Shown here one piece after another: positions 26,647 to 35,475 of a stretch of DNA of 64,000 nucleotides. The position numbers were made by a program, and so were the translations under genes. Source of the stretch: Umezawaea sp049997955 (lineage in GTDB: Bacteria; Actinomycetota; Actinomycetes; Mycobacteriales; Pseudonocardiaceae); NCBI GenBank assembly GCA_049997955.1, contig JAEBDY010000013.1, positions 1 through 64,000 on the forward strand, given 5' to 3'. The notes below the pieces were generated by a model, which saw only the letters and a list, made by a program, of their open reading frames with translations, had not been told where the DNA came from and ran no database searches. Within the stretch, counting starts at the first letter, position 1; every line of letters starts with the position of its first letter.

Positions 26647-27279
26647 TCAGCCGGTGAGCAGGCCGAGACAATCAGTGAGCCCCGTCACATCCAGTTTCCA
26701 GTCCGGTCGCGCGAACCGATCACGGGTGACCAGGAACCGCACGTCCTCGGACGACTTCCCACGGCGGACGGTCAGCGACGTGCCGTCCTCGACGTACCCG
26801 AGCTTGCGGCTGACACCCCTGGACTTCGGGTTCCCGATGGCCGCCGCGGACCTGGCCTGAACCGCGTCGAGGTGGTCGAACGCGAACATCAGCACCGCCG
26901 CGCGCATCTCGGTGCCGATGCCCCTGCCCTGGTGCTCCAGACCGATCCACGAGCCGCTGCCCACCTCGCGGAGAACGCGGAAGTCGACCGCCTGCAACGA
27001 CTGGGTGCCGATGACCCGACCGTCGAGCCGGACGAGGAAGGTCAGCTCCCAGTCCGCGGGGGTGAGCTTGGCGCGAACTCGCCAGAAGAACTGGAGCATG
27101 TTGCGCCCGACGTCCTCGGGTGCCGCGTCGGTCCACTCGTGGGCGAACGGCATCTCGTCCGGCGGGTGCACGCCGCGGCGGGCCTGCTCGACCAGTTCCA
27201 GGAGGCCCTCGTCGTCGTCCGGGCGCAGCTCCAACCGGGGGGTGCGGAGCACGAGGTGCCGGAAGGGCCATGGGTCCAT
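26647..27279 (-). CDS. GNAT-family N-acetyltransferase (RimJ/RimL-like)
   Basis: 210 residues from ATG 27279. The N-terminal RTPRLELRPDDDEGL and the acetyl-CoA binding loop WIGLEHQGRGIGTEMRAAVL are hallmarks of the RimJ/RimL-type GNAT fold, followed by SAAAIGNPKSRGVSRKLGY. It would acetylate an amine on a protein or small molecule in the cytoplasm. It is divergent from the oxidoreductase gene with a 57-bp gap. The substrate is unknown. Confidence 0.85.
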   Translation of the reverse strand: MDPWPFRHLVLRTPRLELRPDDDEGLLELVEQARRGVHPPDEMPFAHEWTDAAPEDVGRNMLQFFWRVRAKLTPADWELTFLVRLDGRVIGTQSLQAVDFRVLREVGSGSWIGLEHQGRGIGTEMRAAVLMFAFDHLDAVQARSAAAIGNPKSRGVSRKLGYVEDGTSLTVRRGKSSEDVRFLVTRDRFARPDWKLDVTGLTDCLGLLTG

Positions 27280-27336
27280 GCCCGGTGATGTTGCCGGGTG
27301 CGGCGGGCGGCGGGCGACCGGATTACCGTCGGAGCC

Positions 27337-28308
27337 ATGTACGCGATCACGATTCGTGAACCAGGCGGCCCGGACGTCCTGGAGTGGACCGAGGTGCCTG
27401 ATCCCGTCGCGGGTCCGGGCGAGGTGCTGCTGGACGTGGCGGCGAGCGCGCTGAACCGAGCGGACCTGTTGCAGCGCCAGGGTTTCTACCCGCCGCCACC
27501 GGGCGCGTCGGACATCCTGGGCATGGAGTGCTCCGGCACGGTCTCGGCGCTGGGTGAGGGCGTCACGGGCTGGCGGGTCGGCGACGAGGTGTGCGCGCTG
27601 CTCGCGGGCGGCGGCTACGCCGAGAAGGTCGCGGTGCCCGCCGCGCAACTGCTGCCGCTGCCGGACGGCGTCGACCTGGTGACCGCCGCCGCGCTGCCCG
27701 AGGTGGCGTGCACCGTGTGGTCGAACATCGTCATGCACGCCAAGCTCACGTCGGGTGAACTGCTGCTGGTGCACGGCGGCGCGGGTGGCATCGGCACGCA
27801 CGCCATCCAGGTCGGCAAGGCGCTCGGCGCGCGGGTGGCCGTGACGGCGGGGTCGGACGAGCGGCTCGCGCGGTGCGCCGAACTCGGCGCGGACATCACG
27901 GTCAACTACCGCGAGCAGGACTTCGTGGCGGAGGTGGGGGCCGCGGACGTCGTGCTGGACAACATGGGCGCGAAGTACCTGGACCGCAACGTCGACGTGC
28001 TCGACCTCGGCGGCAGGCTCGTCGTCATCGGCCTCCAGGGCGGCGTCTCCGGCGAGCTGAACCTCGGCAAGCTGATGGCGAAGCTCGGGACCGTCTCGGG
28101 CACCCGGTTGCGCAGCAGGCCCGTCGACGGGCCCGGCAGCAAGGGCGAGATCGTGGCCGCCGTGCGCGAGGGCCTGTGGCCGCTGATCGCCGCGGGTCGG
28201 GTCAAGCCGATCGTCCACGACGTCGTGCCGATGCGGGAGGCCGCCGGGGCGCACCGCGCGCTGGAGAGCGGCGGCGACGTGTTCGGCAAGCTGCTGCTGA
28301 AGACCTAG
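27337..28308 (+). CDS. NAD(P)H quinone oxidoreductase, zinc-free MDR family (PIG3-like)
   Basis: 323 residues. The GroES-like N-terminal domain (ALNRADLLQRQGFYPPPPG) and the Rossmann fold with LVHGGAGGIGTHAIQ are characteristic of the PIG3/QOR branch of medium-chain reductases. Catalytic zinc ligands are absent, as expected. It would reduce quinones or enones with NADPH in the cytoplasm. ATG 27337 was chosen because homology starts at MYAITI. It ends at a bidirectional terminator shared with the convergent repeat-protein gene. Confidence 0.9.
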   Translation: MYAITIREPGGPDVLEWTEVPDPVAGPGEVLLDVAASALNRADLLQRQGFYPPPPGASDILGMECSGTVSALGEGVTGWRVGDEVCALLAGGGYAEKVAVPAAQLLPLPDGVDLVTAAALPEVACTVWSNIVMHAKLTSGELLLVHGGAGGIGTHAIQVGKALGARVAVTAGSDERLARCAELGADITVNYREQDFVAEVGAADVVLDNMGAKYLDRNVDVLDLGGRLVVIGLQGGVSGELNLGKLMAKLGTVSGTRLRSRPVDGPGSKGEIVAAVREGLWPLIAAGRVKPIVHDVVPMREAAGAHRALESGGDVFGKLLLKT

Positions 28309-28315
28309 GAACGAG

Positions 28316-28348
28316 AAGGCGGGGCCGACGTGTCGTCGGCCCCGCCTT
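28316..28348. terminator. Bidirectional terminator
   Basis: AAGGCGGGGCCGACG and its complement form a 15-bp stem with a three-base loop between convergent genes, with A and T residues flanking both sides. Confidence 0.85.
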
Positions 28349-28367
28349 TGATCACCTCGTGGTCAGA

Positions 28368-29912
28368 TCAGACCCGGACGGCCCAGGCGTTGCCGCCGTC
28401 GCCCGCCGGACCGGAGTGGCCACCGACCGTGGAGCTGTGGTTGGAGGCGTCGCCGGTGTCACCGGTCGGCCCGGTGTGACCCGAGTCGCCCGACGTCACC
28501 GAGGTCCACGACTTCGTGCCCTCGTGGTGCTTCCAACCGTCGTGGTGCTTCCAGCCGTTGTGCTTGTCCCAGCCGGAGTTCTTCCAGCTGTGGCCGTTGT
28601 TCCACTGCTGGCCACCGGTGTAGGTGATGGCGGTGTTGCCACCGGTCGAACCGGAGTTGCCCGAGTCACCCGAGTCACCGGTCGTGGCGTTGTTCGAGCT
28701 GGTGGCGTTGCCGCCGTCGCCCGAGTTGCCGCCGTCGCCCGCGACCGCGGACGCCGAGCCGGACTCGTGGTCCCACTTCTTGCCGTGGTTCCAGTTCTTG
28801 CCGTGGCCCCACTCGTTCTCGTGACCCCACTTGTCGTGGCCCTTCGGCGCGAGGGCGATGGCGTTGCCGCCGTCACCCGCGGGACCGGAGTTGCCGCCGA
28901 CGGTGCTGCTGTGGTTGGTCGCGTTGCCGGTGTCGCCGGTCGCGCCGGTGTTGCCGGAGTCGCCCGAGGTCACCTTCGTGGTGGACTCGTCGTGGTTCCA
29001 GTGCCCGCCACCGAGGGTGACCACGCCCGCGGTGTTGCCACCGGTCGAGCCCGAGTCACCCGAGTTGCCGGAGTCGCCGGTCGTGGCGGAGTTCGAGCTG
29101 GTGGCGTCGCCGCCGTCGCCCGAGTTGCCGCCGTTGCCCGCGACCGCGGTCACGTCGGAGTCGTGGCCCTGGGAACCGTGGCCCTTGGATCCCTCGGCGA
29201 CGGCGTCGCCGCCATCACCGGCCGGACCCGAGGCGCCGCCAACGGTGCTGCTGTTGTTGGAGGCGTTGCCGGTGTCGCCGGTCGCGCCGGTGTTGCCGGA
29301 GTCGCCCGAACTCACGCTCGTAGTGCACTCCGCCAGCACGCACAGCCCGAGGGCCGAGTTGCCACCGGTCGGGCCCGAGTCACCGGAGTTGCCCGAGTTG
29401 CCGGACGTGGCGTTGTTCGAGCTGGAGGCGTTGCCGCCGTCGCCCGAGTCACCGCCGTTGCCGCCCTCGGCCACGGCGGACGAACCGCCGTGGGACAGCG
29501 CGTTGCCACCATCACCCGCGGGACCGGAGTTGCCGCCTGCCGTGTTGCTGTGGTTGGAGGCGTTGCCCGTGTCACCGGTCGCGCCGGTGTTGCCGGAGTC
29601 GCCCGAACTCACGTTCGTGGTGCACTCCGCCAGCACGCACAGCCCGTAGGCCGAGTTGCCACCGGTCGAGCCGGAGTCGCCCGAGTTCCCGGAGCCGCCC
29701 GAGGTCGCGGTGTTGGAGCTGGAGGCCGTGCCACCGTTGCCCGAGTCACCCCCGTTCCCACCGAGGGTGGACGTCACCGTGTTGACGACGCCACCGAGGC
29801 CGAGCGGTCCCGCGTTGCTACCCGTGTCGGCGCTCGCCATGGTCTGGCCGAGCAGGACGAACCCGCCGGATAGGACTGCGGCGAGCAGGCCGCGTTGGAC
29901 GTACTTGTGCAT
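28368..29912 (-). CDS. Secreted Gly/Ser/Asn/Asp/Thr-rich four-repeat protein, unknown function
   Basis: 514 residues from ATG 29912, with AGGAAGG six bases upstream. A signal peptide (about residues 1-29) ends ASA. Four imperfect units of about 95-135 residues follow. Each has a block like NGGNSGDGGNATSSNNATTGDSGNS in pieces, a variable insert, then SGDSGNTGATGDTGNA and SGPAGDGGNA. Many stretches follow a G-X-Y triplet but nearly without proline. Inserts 1 and 2 contain LCVLAECTT with paired Cys; inserts 3 and 4 are rich in His, Trp and Lys. Probably an extracellular or wall matrix protein. No sorting signal or membrane anchor is present. Confidence 0.8.
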   Translation of the reverse strand: MHKYVQRGLLAAVLSGGFVLLGQTMASADTGSNAGPLGLGGVVNTVTSTLGGNGGDSGNGGTASSSNTATSGGSGNSGDSGSTGGNSAYGLCVLAECTTNVSSGDSGNTGATGDTGNASNHSNTAGGNSGPAGDGGNALSHGGSSAVAEGGNGGDSGDGGNASSSNNATSGNSGNSGDSGPTGGNSALGLCVLAECTTSVSSGDSGNTGATGDTGNASNNSSTVGGASGPAGDGGDAVAEGSKGHGSQGHDSDVTAVAGNGGNSGDGGDATSSNSATTGDSGNSGDSGSTGGNTAGVVTLGGGHWNHDESTTKVTSGDSGNTGATGDTGNATNHSSTVGGNSGPAGDGGNAIALAPKGHDKWGHENEWGHGKNWNHGKKWDHESGSASAVAGDGGNSGDGGNATSSNNATTGDSGDSGNSGSTGGNTAITYTGGQQWNNGHSWKNSGWDKHNGWKHHDGWKHHEGTKSWTSVTSGDSGHTGPTGDTGDASNHSSTVGGHSGPAGDGGNAWAVRV

Positions 29913-29969
29913 GTCGAACCTTCCTGGCAATCAAGCTTGGTGATCTGTCGGCTTGGTTGTCAGGTCGGG

Positions 29970-30863
29970 TCAACTCGGGTGGTGGAGGCCGTAGTCGTAG
30001 AACCACGACCCGCGTGCCGGACCATCGGTCACGGCGCCAACGCTTCCGTCGTACGGCGTCGTCCTCGGCGAACCGGGGGCGTCAGCCGACGCGGGGGCGT
30101 TGAGGCCACCGGCCGATGCCGAACTCGTCGTGCCCTGCACGACGGGCGGCACATCACGCGGCAACGCGGGCAGATCGCCCTGGTACCACGGTGGAGCAGG
30201 TGCGGCGTGTGCTGCCGGAGGCGGTGTGGCCGTCACCGGGAGACCCCCTGCGGGGACTTCCCAGGCTTGCCCTGAACGGGCGGTCGCCTCCGACTGTGCC
30301 TGCACCACGGCAGGTGCCACGGCTTCCGGAACTGCGGGAGCCACGGGCTGGGCGGGCACCACGGGGGTGTCCGCCTGGCGCACCAGGGGTTCGGTGATCG
30401 GTTGGACGACCGGTGTCGCCACCGGCAGCGCCTGCTCGGTCACGCGCACCACCGGGCTCAGCAAGGGCTCCGTCACCGGTCGCAGCGGTTCGAGCACCGG
30501 GGCGACCACGCTCCCCACGCCGTTGGTGATCGGCGCGAGCTGGTCGACCACGGGTCGCAGCGGCCGGGTCAGAGGTCGAACCGCTGTGGTCACGGGCTCC
30601 AGCACCGGCTCGGCCACCGCGGTCACCCCGCTCACCACAGGCGCGAGCTGATCGGTCACCGGGGACGCGGTCCTGCTCAGTCCGCTCGTCACGGGCTTGA
30701 GCTGGTCCGCCACCGGCGTGACGACCTGCGAGAGGCCGTCGAGCAACCCTGGAGAACGATCTTCGCCGGCGTTGGCCGTGCCCATCGCGAGCACGCCGAA
30801 ACCGATCACGAATCCGGCGGAAATGAGTGTTCGTCGGATCAGCGTAGAACTGGTTGTCTTCAT
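29970..30863 (-). CDS. Secreted Pro/Val-rich repeat protein, unknown function
   Basis: 297 residues from ATG 30863, with a strong GGAGGTGATTCC leader. The signal peptide ends ANA near residue 33. Residues 40-170 repeat units resembling PVxDQLxPVxSGV and EPLxPVTEPLL, with Pro about every 5-8 residues, suggesting an extended wall-spanning rod. The C-terminal half is Ala/Pro/Ser-rich and ends in aromatic WFYDYGLHHPS. No LPXTG or LAXTG motif. It lies 57 bp upstream of the Gly/Asn-repeat gene on the same strand and may be co-transcribed with it. Confidence 0.75.
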   Translation of the reverse strand: MKTTSSTLIRRTLISAGFVIGFGVLAMGTANAGEDRSPGLLDGLSQVVTPVADQLKPVTSGLSRTASPVTDQLAPVVSGVTAVAEPVLEPVTTAVRPLTRPLRPVVDQLAPITNGVGSVVAPVLEPLRPVTEPLLSPVVRVTEQALPVATPVVQPITEPLVRQADTPVVPAQPVAPAVPEAVAPAVVQAQSEATARSGQAWEVPAGGLPVTATPPPAAHAAPAPPWYQGDLPALPRDVPPVVQGTTSSASAGGLNAPASADAPGSPRTTPYDGSVGAVTDGPARGSWFYDYGLHHPS

Positions 30864-31050
30864 GGAATCACCTCCCTCCACAAATCAGCACCTGTTACGA
30901 GGGGACATTCGTCAACCCATCGGTGCCGGTTCACTCGAAAGTGGAAGAAATGCATCATCCCAGTTCAAGCCAGCTAAACTTTTCCAAACTCCATTACTAG
31001 AATTACTCTACGAGGTAGTAGCGGTGAATCAGACCTACGCAGAGTAGTGC

Positions 31051-31692
31051 TCAGTCGAGCGCCAGGGCGCTGGCCAGCGACGTGCGCGGCGTGGTCCGGA
31101 AGCGGAGCGAGAACTCCTCCGCCCAGCGCACCAGGACGGCCTGCTCGCCCGGCCGGTCGGCGTCGTCCACCAGCACCGCGGCCCCCGGCGCGAGCACCGC
31201 CCGCAGGACGGGCAGCGCGGGGTACCGGGCGTCGCCGAGCGACGGACCGTCCACGAGCAGCAGGTCGACCAGGCCGTACCGGTCCACGAACGCCGACACC
31301 TCGTCGTGCACCAGGCGCGGCGCGTACCAGGTCGACGTCCCCAGGGCGGCCGGGTGGGCGTCCAGGGGCGCGTAAACGACCCTGGCGACGTGACCGAGGC
31401 CCTCGCGGCGGAGTTGGCTGGCCACGAACGCGGCGGTGCGCTCGTCGTGCTCGATGGACAGCAGGTGGCCGAACCCGCGCTTGGCCAGGAACCGGGCGAC
31501 GACCACCGACGACGACCCGCAGCCGCACTCGACCAGGACCGTGCGGGAACCCAGGAGGATCTCGTCCACCACGGCCGCGAGCGCCGCGGGGCGCAACTCC
31601 TGCGCCGTGTTCGGCAGGTAGTCGGACATGATCGGCGCCAACCGCTGCAACGCCGCCAGATCGGCGAGTTCCCTCGCCAGCGAGTCGTCCAC
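31051..31692 (-). CDS. Class I SAM-dependent methyltransferase-like protein
   Basis: 213 residues from GTG 31692, with GGGGAGG six bases upstream. Motif I is VECGCGSSSVVVARFL and motif post-I LSIEHDERT, followed by DLLLVDGP and VLVDDADR, the Rossmann methyltransferase layout. It starts 16 bp after the class V PLP gene's stop, so the two form a pair. The substrate is unknown; lack of a signal peptide places it in the cytoplasm. Confidence 0.75.
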   Translation of the reverse strand: MDDSLARELADLAALQRLAPIMSDYLPNTAQELRPAALAAVVDEILLGSRTVLVECGCGSSSVVVARFLAKRGFGHLLSIEHDERTAAFVASQLRREGLGHVARVVYAPLDAHPAALGTSTWYAPRLVHDEVSAFVDRYGLVDLLLVDGPSLGDARYPALPVLRAVLAPGAAVLVDDADRPGEQAVLVRWAEEFSLRFRTTPRTSLASALALD

Positions 31693-31708
31693 CCAGGCCT
31701 CCCCGCCC

Positions 31709-32908
31709 TCACCCCAGCTCGGCGACCGCCCGCACGAGTTGATCGACCTCTACCGCGTTCGTGTAGTGGGCGAGACCCACCCGGATCGCGCCACCCACCT
31801 CGCCCACGCCCAGCACCGAGAACACGCCGTGCTGACCGGGGTCGGCGAAGGCGCAGACCCCGCGCTCGGACAGGTGCTCGACGCCTTCGGCCGCCTTGAC
31901 CCCGGCGATCGTGAACGCCAGGGCGGGGACCCGCCGCATGGCGTCGCCGATCACCATGACGTGGCGGAGCGAACGCAGTTCGTGGATGAGGTTAGCCAGC
32001 AGACCCGCCTGGTAGGCCTTCACCGAACCCAACGACGTGAGCACGCGTTCGCGCCTTGGGCCGATCGCCGCGTCGTCCAGGCCCGCCAGGTAGTCGACGG
32101 ACGCGACGAGGCCGGCCAGCAGCGGGTAGGCGTGCGGGCCGAGTTCCAGCCGCTCCGCGCCGCGCGCGCCCGGTTCGACGGAGACCGACGGCAGGTGGTC
32201 GAGCACCGAGGCGTCGCGGAAGACCAGCGCGCCGACCGGCGGACCGCCCCACGTGTTCGCGGAGACGGCGACGACGTCGGCGCCCATCGACGTGATGTCC
32301 AGCGGCACGAACGGCGCCGCGGAGGAGGCGTCCACGACCACCAGCGCGCCGTGCCGCTTGGCGGCTTCGGCGATCTTGCGGAGGTCCGGTCGGGTGCCGA
32401 CGGAACCGGACGCGGCCGTCACGGCGACCAGCTTGCAGCGGTCCGTCACGAGGTCGTCGTACTGCCAGCCGGGGAGTTCGCAGGTCTCGATGTCGACCTC
32501 GGCCCAGCGGACGACGCTGCCGGTGCGCTGCGCGGCCCGCACCCACGGCGCGATGTTCGACGGGTGGTCGAGCCGCGACACCACGACCTCGTCGCCGAGG
32601 AACCAGCCGTCGGACAGCGCGTCGGCGAGCCTCTGCAGGAGCACCGCGGAGTTCGGGCCGAGCACCACGCCCGCCGGGTCGGCGCCCACGAGGTCCGCGA
32701 TGGACCGGCGGGCCGCGTCGACGATGGCCTCAGCGCGCTGGGAAGCGGGAAAAATGCCACCCGGCCCGGAAACCGGGGCGCGAAGCGCGGTGGAGACGGC
32801 GGTGGCCACCTGTTCCGGCACCTGCATGCCCGCCGGCGCGTCCAGGTGGACCCAGCCGTCGCCGAGAGCGGGGAAGAGACCCCGGACCCGAGCGACGTCG
32901 AACGCCAT
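31709..32908 (-). CDS. Class V PLP fold (cysteine desulfurase-like) protein apparently lacking the Schiff-base lysine
   Basis: 399 residues. The fold-type I, class V pattern is clear: HLDAPAGMQVP, ASGSVGTRPDL, and VVDASSAAPF with Asp193 for the pyridine nitrogen. Where the family has S-x-H-K the sequence reads SANTWGGPPVG (216-226), leaving Thr219 at the lysine position. It lies divergent to Bpa, an arrangement like the M. tuberculosis Rv3778c/Rv3780 neighbourhood. It may still bind PLP or another ligand, or the alignment may hide the lysine. The cysteine desulfurase name should be taken as family only. Confidence 0.8.
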   Translation of the reverse strand: MAFDVARVRGLFPALGDGWVHLDAPAGMQVPEQVATAVSTALRAPVSGPGGIFPASQRAEAIVDAARRSIADLVGADPAGVVLGPNSAVLLQRLADALSDGWFLGDEVVVSRLDHPSNIAPWVRAAQRTGSVVRWAEVDIETCELPGWQYDDLVTDRCKLVAVTAASGSVGTRPDLRKIAEAAKRHGALVVVDASSAAPFVPLDITSMGADVVAVSANTWGGPPVGALVFRDASVLDHLPSVSVEPGARGAERLELGPHAYPLLAGLVASVDYLAGLDDAAIGPRRERVLTSLGSVKAYQAGLLANLIHELRSLRHVMVIGDAMRRVPALAFTIAGVKAAEGVEHLSERGVCAFADPGQHGVFSVLGVGEVGGAIRVGLAHYTNAVEVDQLVRAVAELG

Positions 32909-33000
32909 GCCGCACACCGTACGGAGGTGGACGAGTCAGCCCGCAGCAGGGGCACGGACCCGGTTCGCCACCGGAGGGCCGATCGGGCGAGGATGGACGC

Positions 33001-33540
33001 ATGAGCGAGGCAGGCGAGAACGAGCGGCACGTCGTGGTGGTCGGGCCGGACGGAACCCCCGTGGGCACCGCCCGGATCCCCGCCGGCTCCGACAGCAACG
33101 GCGGCCAGGACGTGTCGGAGCTCGTGGAGCAACCGGCGAAGGTCATGCGGATCGGCACGATGATCAAGCAGCTGCTGGAGGAGGTGCGGGCGGCTCCGCT
33201 GGACGAGGCCAGCCGCGCCAGGCTGAAGGAGATCCACAAGCGTTCCATCGAGGAGTTGGAGGACGGCCTGGCGCCGGAACTGCGCGACGAGCTGGAACGG
33301 CTTTCGCTGCCGTTCACGGAGGACGGCATTCCGTCGGACGCCGAACTGCGGATCGCGCAGGCGCAGCTGGTGGGCTGGTTGGAGGGCCTGTTCCACGGCA
33401 TCCAGACGGCGCTGTTCGCCCAGCAGATGGCGGCGCGCGTGCAGTTGGAGCAGATGCGGGGTCGCGCGCTGCCCGCGGGTACCGGCGGTCTGGAGGCTCC
33501 CGAAGGTCCGCACATCTCCGGGTCTGGTCAGTACCTCTGA
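33001..33540 (+). CDS. bpa: Bacterial proteasome activator
   Basis: 179 residues, matching the Bpa/PafE family (formerly DUF2587). The helical core runs from VSELVEQPAKVMRIGTMIKQLLEEVR to the FHGIQTALFAQQMAARVQLEQMR helix. The last residues SGSGQYL include the C-terminal GQYL motif with which the dodecameric ring docks on the 20S proteasome and opens its gate. It promotes ATP-independent degradation of unfolded proteins in the cytoplasm. Synteny with the actinobacterial galactan locus is conserved (Rv3780 in M. tuberculosis). Confidence 0.93.
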   Translation: MSEAGENERHVVVVGPDGTPVGTARIPAGSDSNGGQDVSELVEQPAKVMRIGTMIKQLLEEVRAAPLDEASRARLKEIHKRSIEELEDGLAPELRDELERLSLPFTEDGIPSDAELRIAQAQLVGWLEGLFHGIQTALFAQQMAARVQLEQMRGRALPAGTGGLEAPEGPHISGSGQYL

Positions 33541-33640
33541 GTTCGGTGCAGACTGCGCCTCCTACGCACGACGGTGACGGGGGCCACCCGCACCGATGGA
33601 CGAAGCGGCGACCTTTGGCGCGCCGAGAGGAGAACCCGAC

Positions 33641-34504
33641 GTGCTCGACCGAGTCCGGCGCTCACTGCGAGCCGAGCAGATCCGCCGTTCCCTCAGGGAC
33701 AAGGTGACCCGAGCGATCGACGAGGTGGTCGGCCCCTACCACCGGGCGCAGACCGAGCGGATCGACGCGCTCCAGCGCGACCTGGACGGTCTGCGCGACG
33801 ACGTGCGGCACCAGTCCGACCGGATCGTGGAGACGAACAAGCAGTTCGAGATCCGAGCGCGCCGCGACCTGGTGTTCGCCGGCGAGCGGGAAGCGGCGTT
33901 GCAGAGCGCGCAGTTCGTGCGCGACCACATGCCGAAGGTGCCGCAGTTCGGCCACCCGCACCAGACGCTGGAGTACGCGCTCGGCCTGGTGCAGCAGGAC
34001 GGGCTGGCGCTGGAGTTCGGCGTCTACACCGGCAGCACCCTCAAGATCATCGCCACCGCGCGCGGCGAGCGGGACGTGTACGGCTTCGACTCGTTCGAAG
34101 GCCTGCCGGAGGACTGGCGCAACGGGTTCCCCGCCGGGATGTTCAACGTCGAGGGCCTGCCGGACGTGCCGGGCGCCGAGCTGGTCGTCGGCTGGTTCGA
34201 CGACACGCTGCCCGGTTTCCTGAAGGAGCACGAGGGGCCGGTGACGTTCCTCCACGTCGACTGCGACCTCTACTCCTCCACGAAGACCGTGCTCGACCTG
34301 GTGGGCCCGCGGCTGGTGCCCGGCAGCGTCGTGGCGTTCGACGAGTACTTCAACTTCCCCGGCTGGGAGCAGCACGAGCACAAGGCCTGGATGGAGTACG
34401 TGGAGAAGTCCGGAATCGAATTCAGCTACGAGGGGTACACCTACGATCACGAACAGGTGATCGTCAAGGTGACCAGCGTCTTGTCCGCCCAGGAAGGGCG
34501 GTAA
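33641..34504 (+). CDS. TylF/MycF-like class I methyltransferase
   Basis: 287 residues from GTG 33641, preceded by GAGAGGAG; an ATG at 33596 is an alternative. Residues 1-70 are a charged coiled coil (LQRDLDGLRDDVRHQSDRI). The catalytic domain has EFGVYTGSTLKIIA (SAM loop), YGFDSFEGLPEDW, FLHVDCDLYSSTK and FDEYFNFPGWEQHE, typical of TylF/MycF metal-dependent sugar O-methyltransferases. It is placed between bpa and the polysaccharide exporter, so it may methylate an envelope glycan. The target is inferred only from context. Confidence 0.82.
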   Translation: MLDRVRRSLRAEQIRRSLRDKVTRAIDEVVGPYHRAQTERIDALQRDLDGLRDDVRHQSDRIVETNKQFEIRARRDLVFAGEREAALQSAQFVRDHMPKVPQFGHPHQTLEYALGLVQQDGLALEFGVYTGSTLKIIATARGERDVYGFDSFEGLPEDWRNGFPAGMFNVEGLPDVPGAELVVGWFDDTLPGFLKEHEGPVTFLHVDCDLYSSTKTVLDLVGPRLVPGSVVAFDEYFNFPGWEQHEHKAWMEYVEKSGIEFSYEGYTYDHEQVIVKVTSVLSAQEGR

Positions 34505-34563
34505 CCGCTCCGTGACCGACCGGCGGCAAGTGCTCCCACCTGCCGCCGGTAGTCTCAGCTCTC

Positions 34564-35475
34564 GTGCAGCCCACCAGTACGCCCGACCGAGCTGAAGCAC
34601 CCCCCGTGTCCAACTCGCGCACCTTCGCGCGCGCGTTCGCCGATGTGCGCGACGCGTGGCAGCACAGGGAGCTCTGGGGGCACCTCGGCTGGCAGGACAT
34701 CAAGCAGCGGTACCGGCGGTCGGTGATCGGTCCACTGTGGATCACCATCTCCATGGGCTCGACCGCGCTGGCGCTCGGTCTGCTGTACTCCACGCTGTTC
34801 AAGCAGGACCTGGCGACGTTCCTGCCGTACGTCACGGTCGGCTTCATCGTCTGGAACTTCATCCTCGGCGTGATCACCGAGGGCACGGACGTGTTCATCG
34901 CCAACGAGGGGCTGATCAAGCACCTACCTGCGCCGATGACCGTGCACGTGCTGCGGATGGTGTGGCGGCAGCTGCTGTTCTTCGTGCACAACCTGGCCGT
35001 CTACGTGGTCGTGCTGATCGTCTTCTTCCCGGCGCTGACGAAGCCGTACCACATGGAGGGCGACGCCTTCATGCATCCGGGCATCACCTGGACCATCGTC
35101 CTGGTGATCCCCGCCATGGCTCTGCTCGTGGTCAACGCGGTGTGGGTGGCGCTGCTGTTCGGCATCATCAGCACCCGCTTCCGGGACATCCCGCCGGTGA
35201 TCAACAGCTTCATCAACCTGATCTTCTTCATGACGCCGATCGTGTGGCACACCGGCGTGCTCAACCAGGTCACCAACGGAGAGGGCAACTGGCGGATCCT
35301 GATCGCCGAGCTGAACCCGCTCTACCACTTCGTGGAGCTCGTTCGAGCCCCGCTGATCGGACACGTGCAGTCCTGGCACCATTGGGTCGTGGTCGGCGCG
35401 TTCACGATCGGCGGCTGGGCATTGGCATTCGTGGCGCTGCGCAACTACCGTGCCCGCGTCTCCTACTGGGTCTGA
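34564..35475 (+). CDS. Polysaccharide ABC exporter permease (Wzm-like)
   Basis: 303 residues from GTG 34564. ABC-2 type membrane protein with about six transmembrane segments and the amphipathic N-terminal region WGHLGWQDIKQRYRRSVIGPLW that marks polysaccharide and teichoic-acid export permeases. Its ATPase follows immediately (next start at +1). Homologue of the M. tuberculosis exporter permease encoded beside glfT1, thought to flip lipid-linked galactan precursors across the membrane. Confidence 0.9.
   Translation: MQPTSTPDRAEAPPVSNSRTFARAFADVRDAWQHRELWGHLGWQDIKQRYRRSVIGPLWITISMGSTALALGLLYSTLFKQDLATFLPYVTVGFIVWNFILGVITEGTDVFIANEGLIKHLPAPMTVHVLRMVWRQLLFFVHNLAVYVVVLIVFFPALTKPYHMEGDAFMHPGITWTIVLVIPAMALLVVNAVWVALLFGIISTRFRDIPPVINSFINLIFFMTPIVWHTGVLNQVTNGEGNWRILIAELNPLYHFVELVRAPLIGHVQSWHHWVVVGAFTIGGWALAFVALRNYRARVSYWV

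Noticed and set aside
28400..29800. Possible CRISPR-like or satellite array because of regular repetition
   Set aside because: The periodicity is in codons of one coding frame with a signal peptide; there are no uniform repeats with unique spacers.
27873..29873. Long plus-strand frame of V/A/G/R repeats opposite the repeat protein
   Set aside because: It mirrors the internal repeats of the minus-strand gene, has no ribosome site, and begins inside the quinone oxidoreductase gene.
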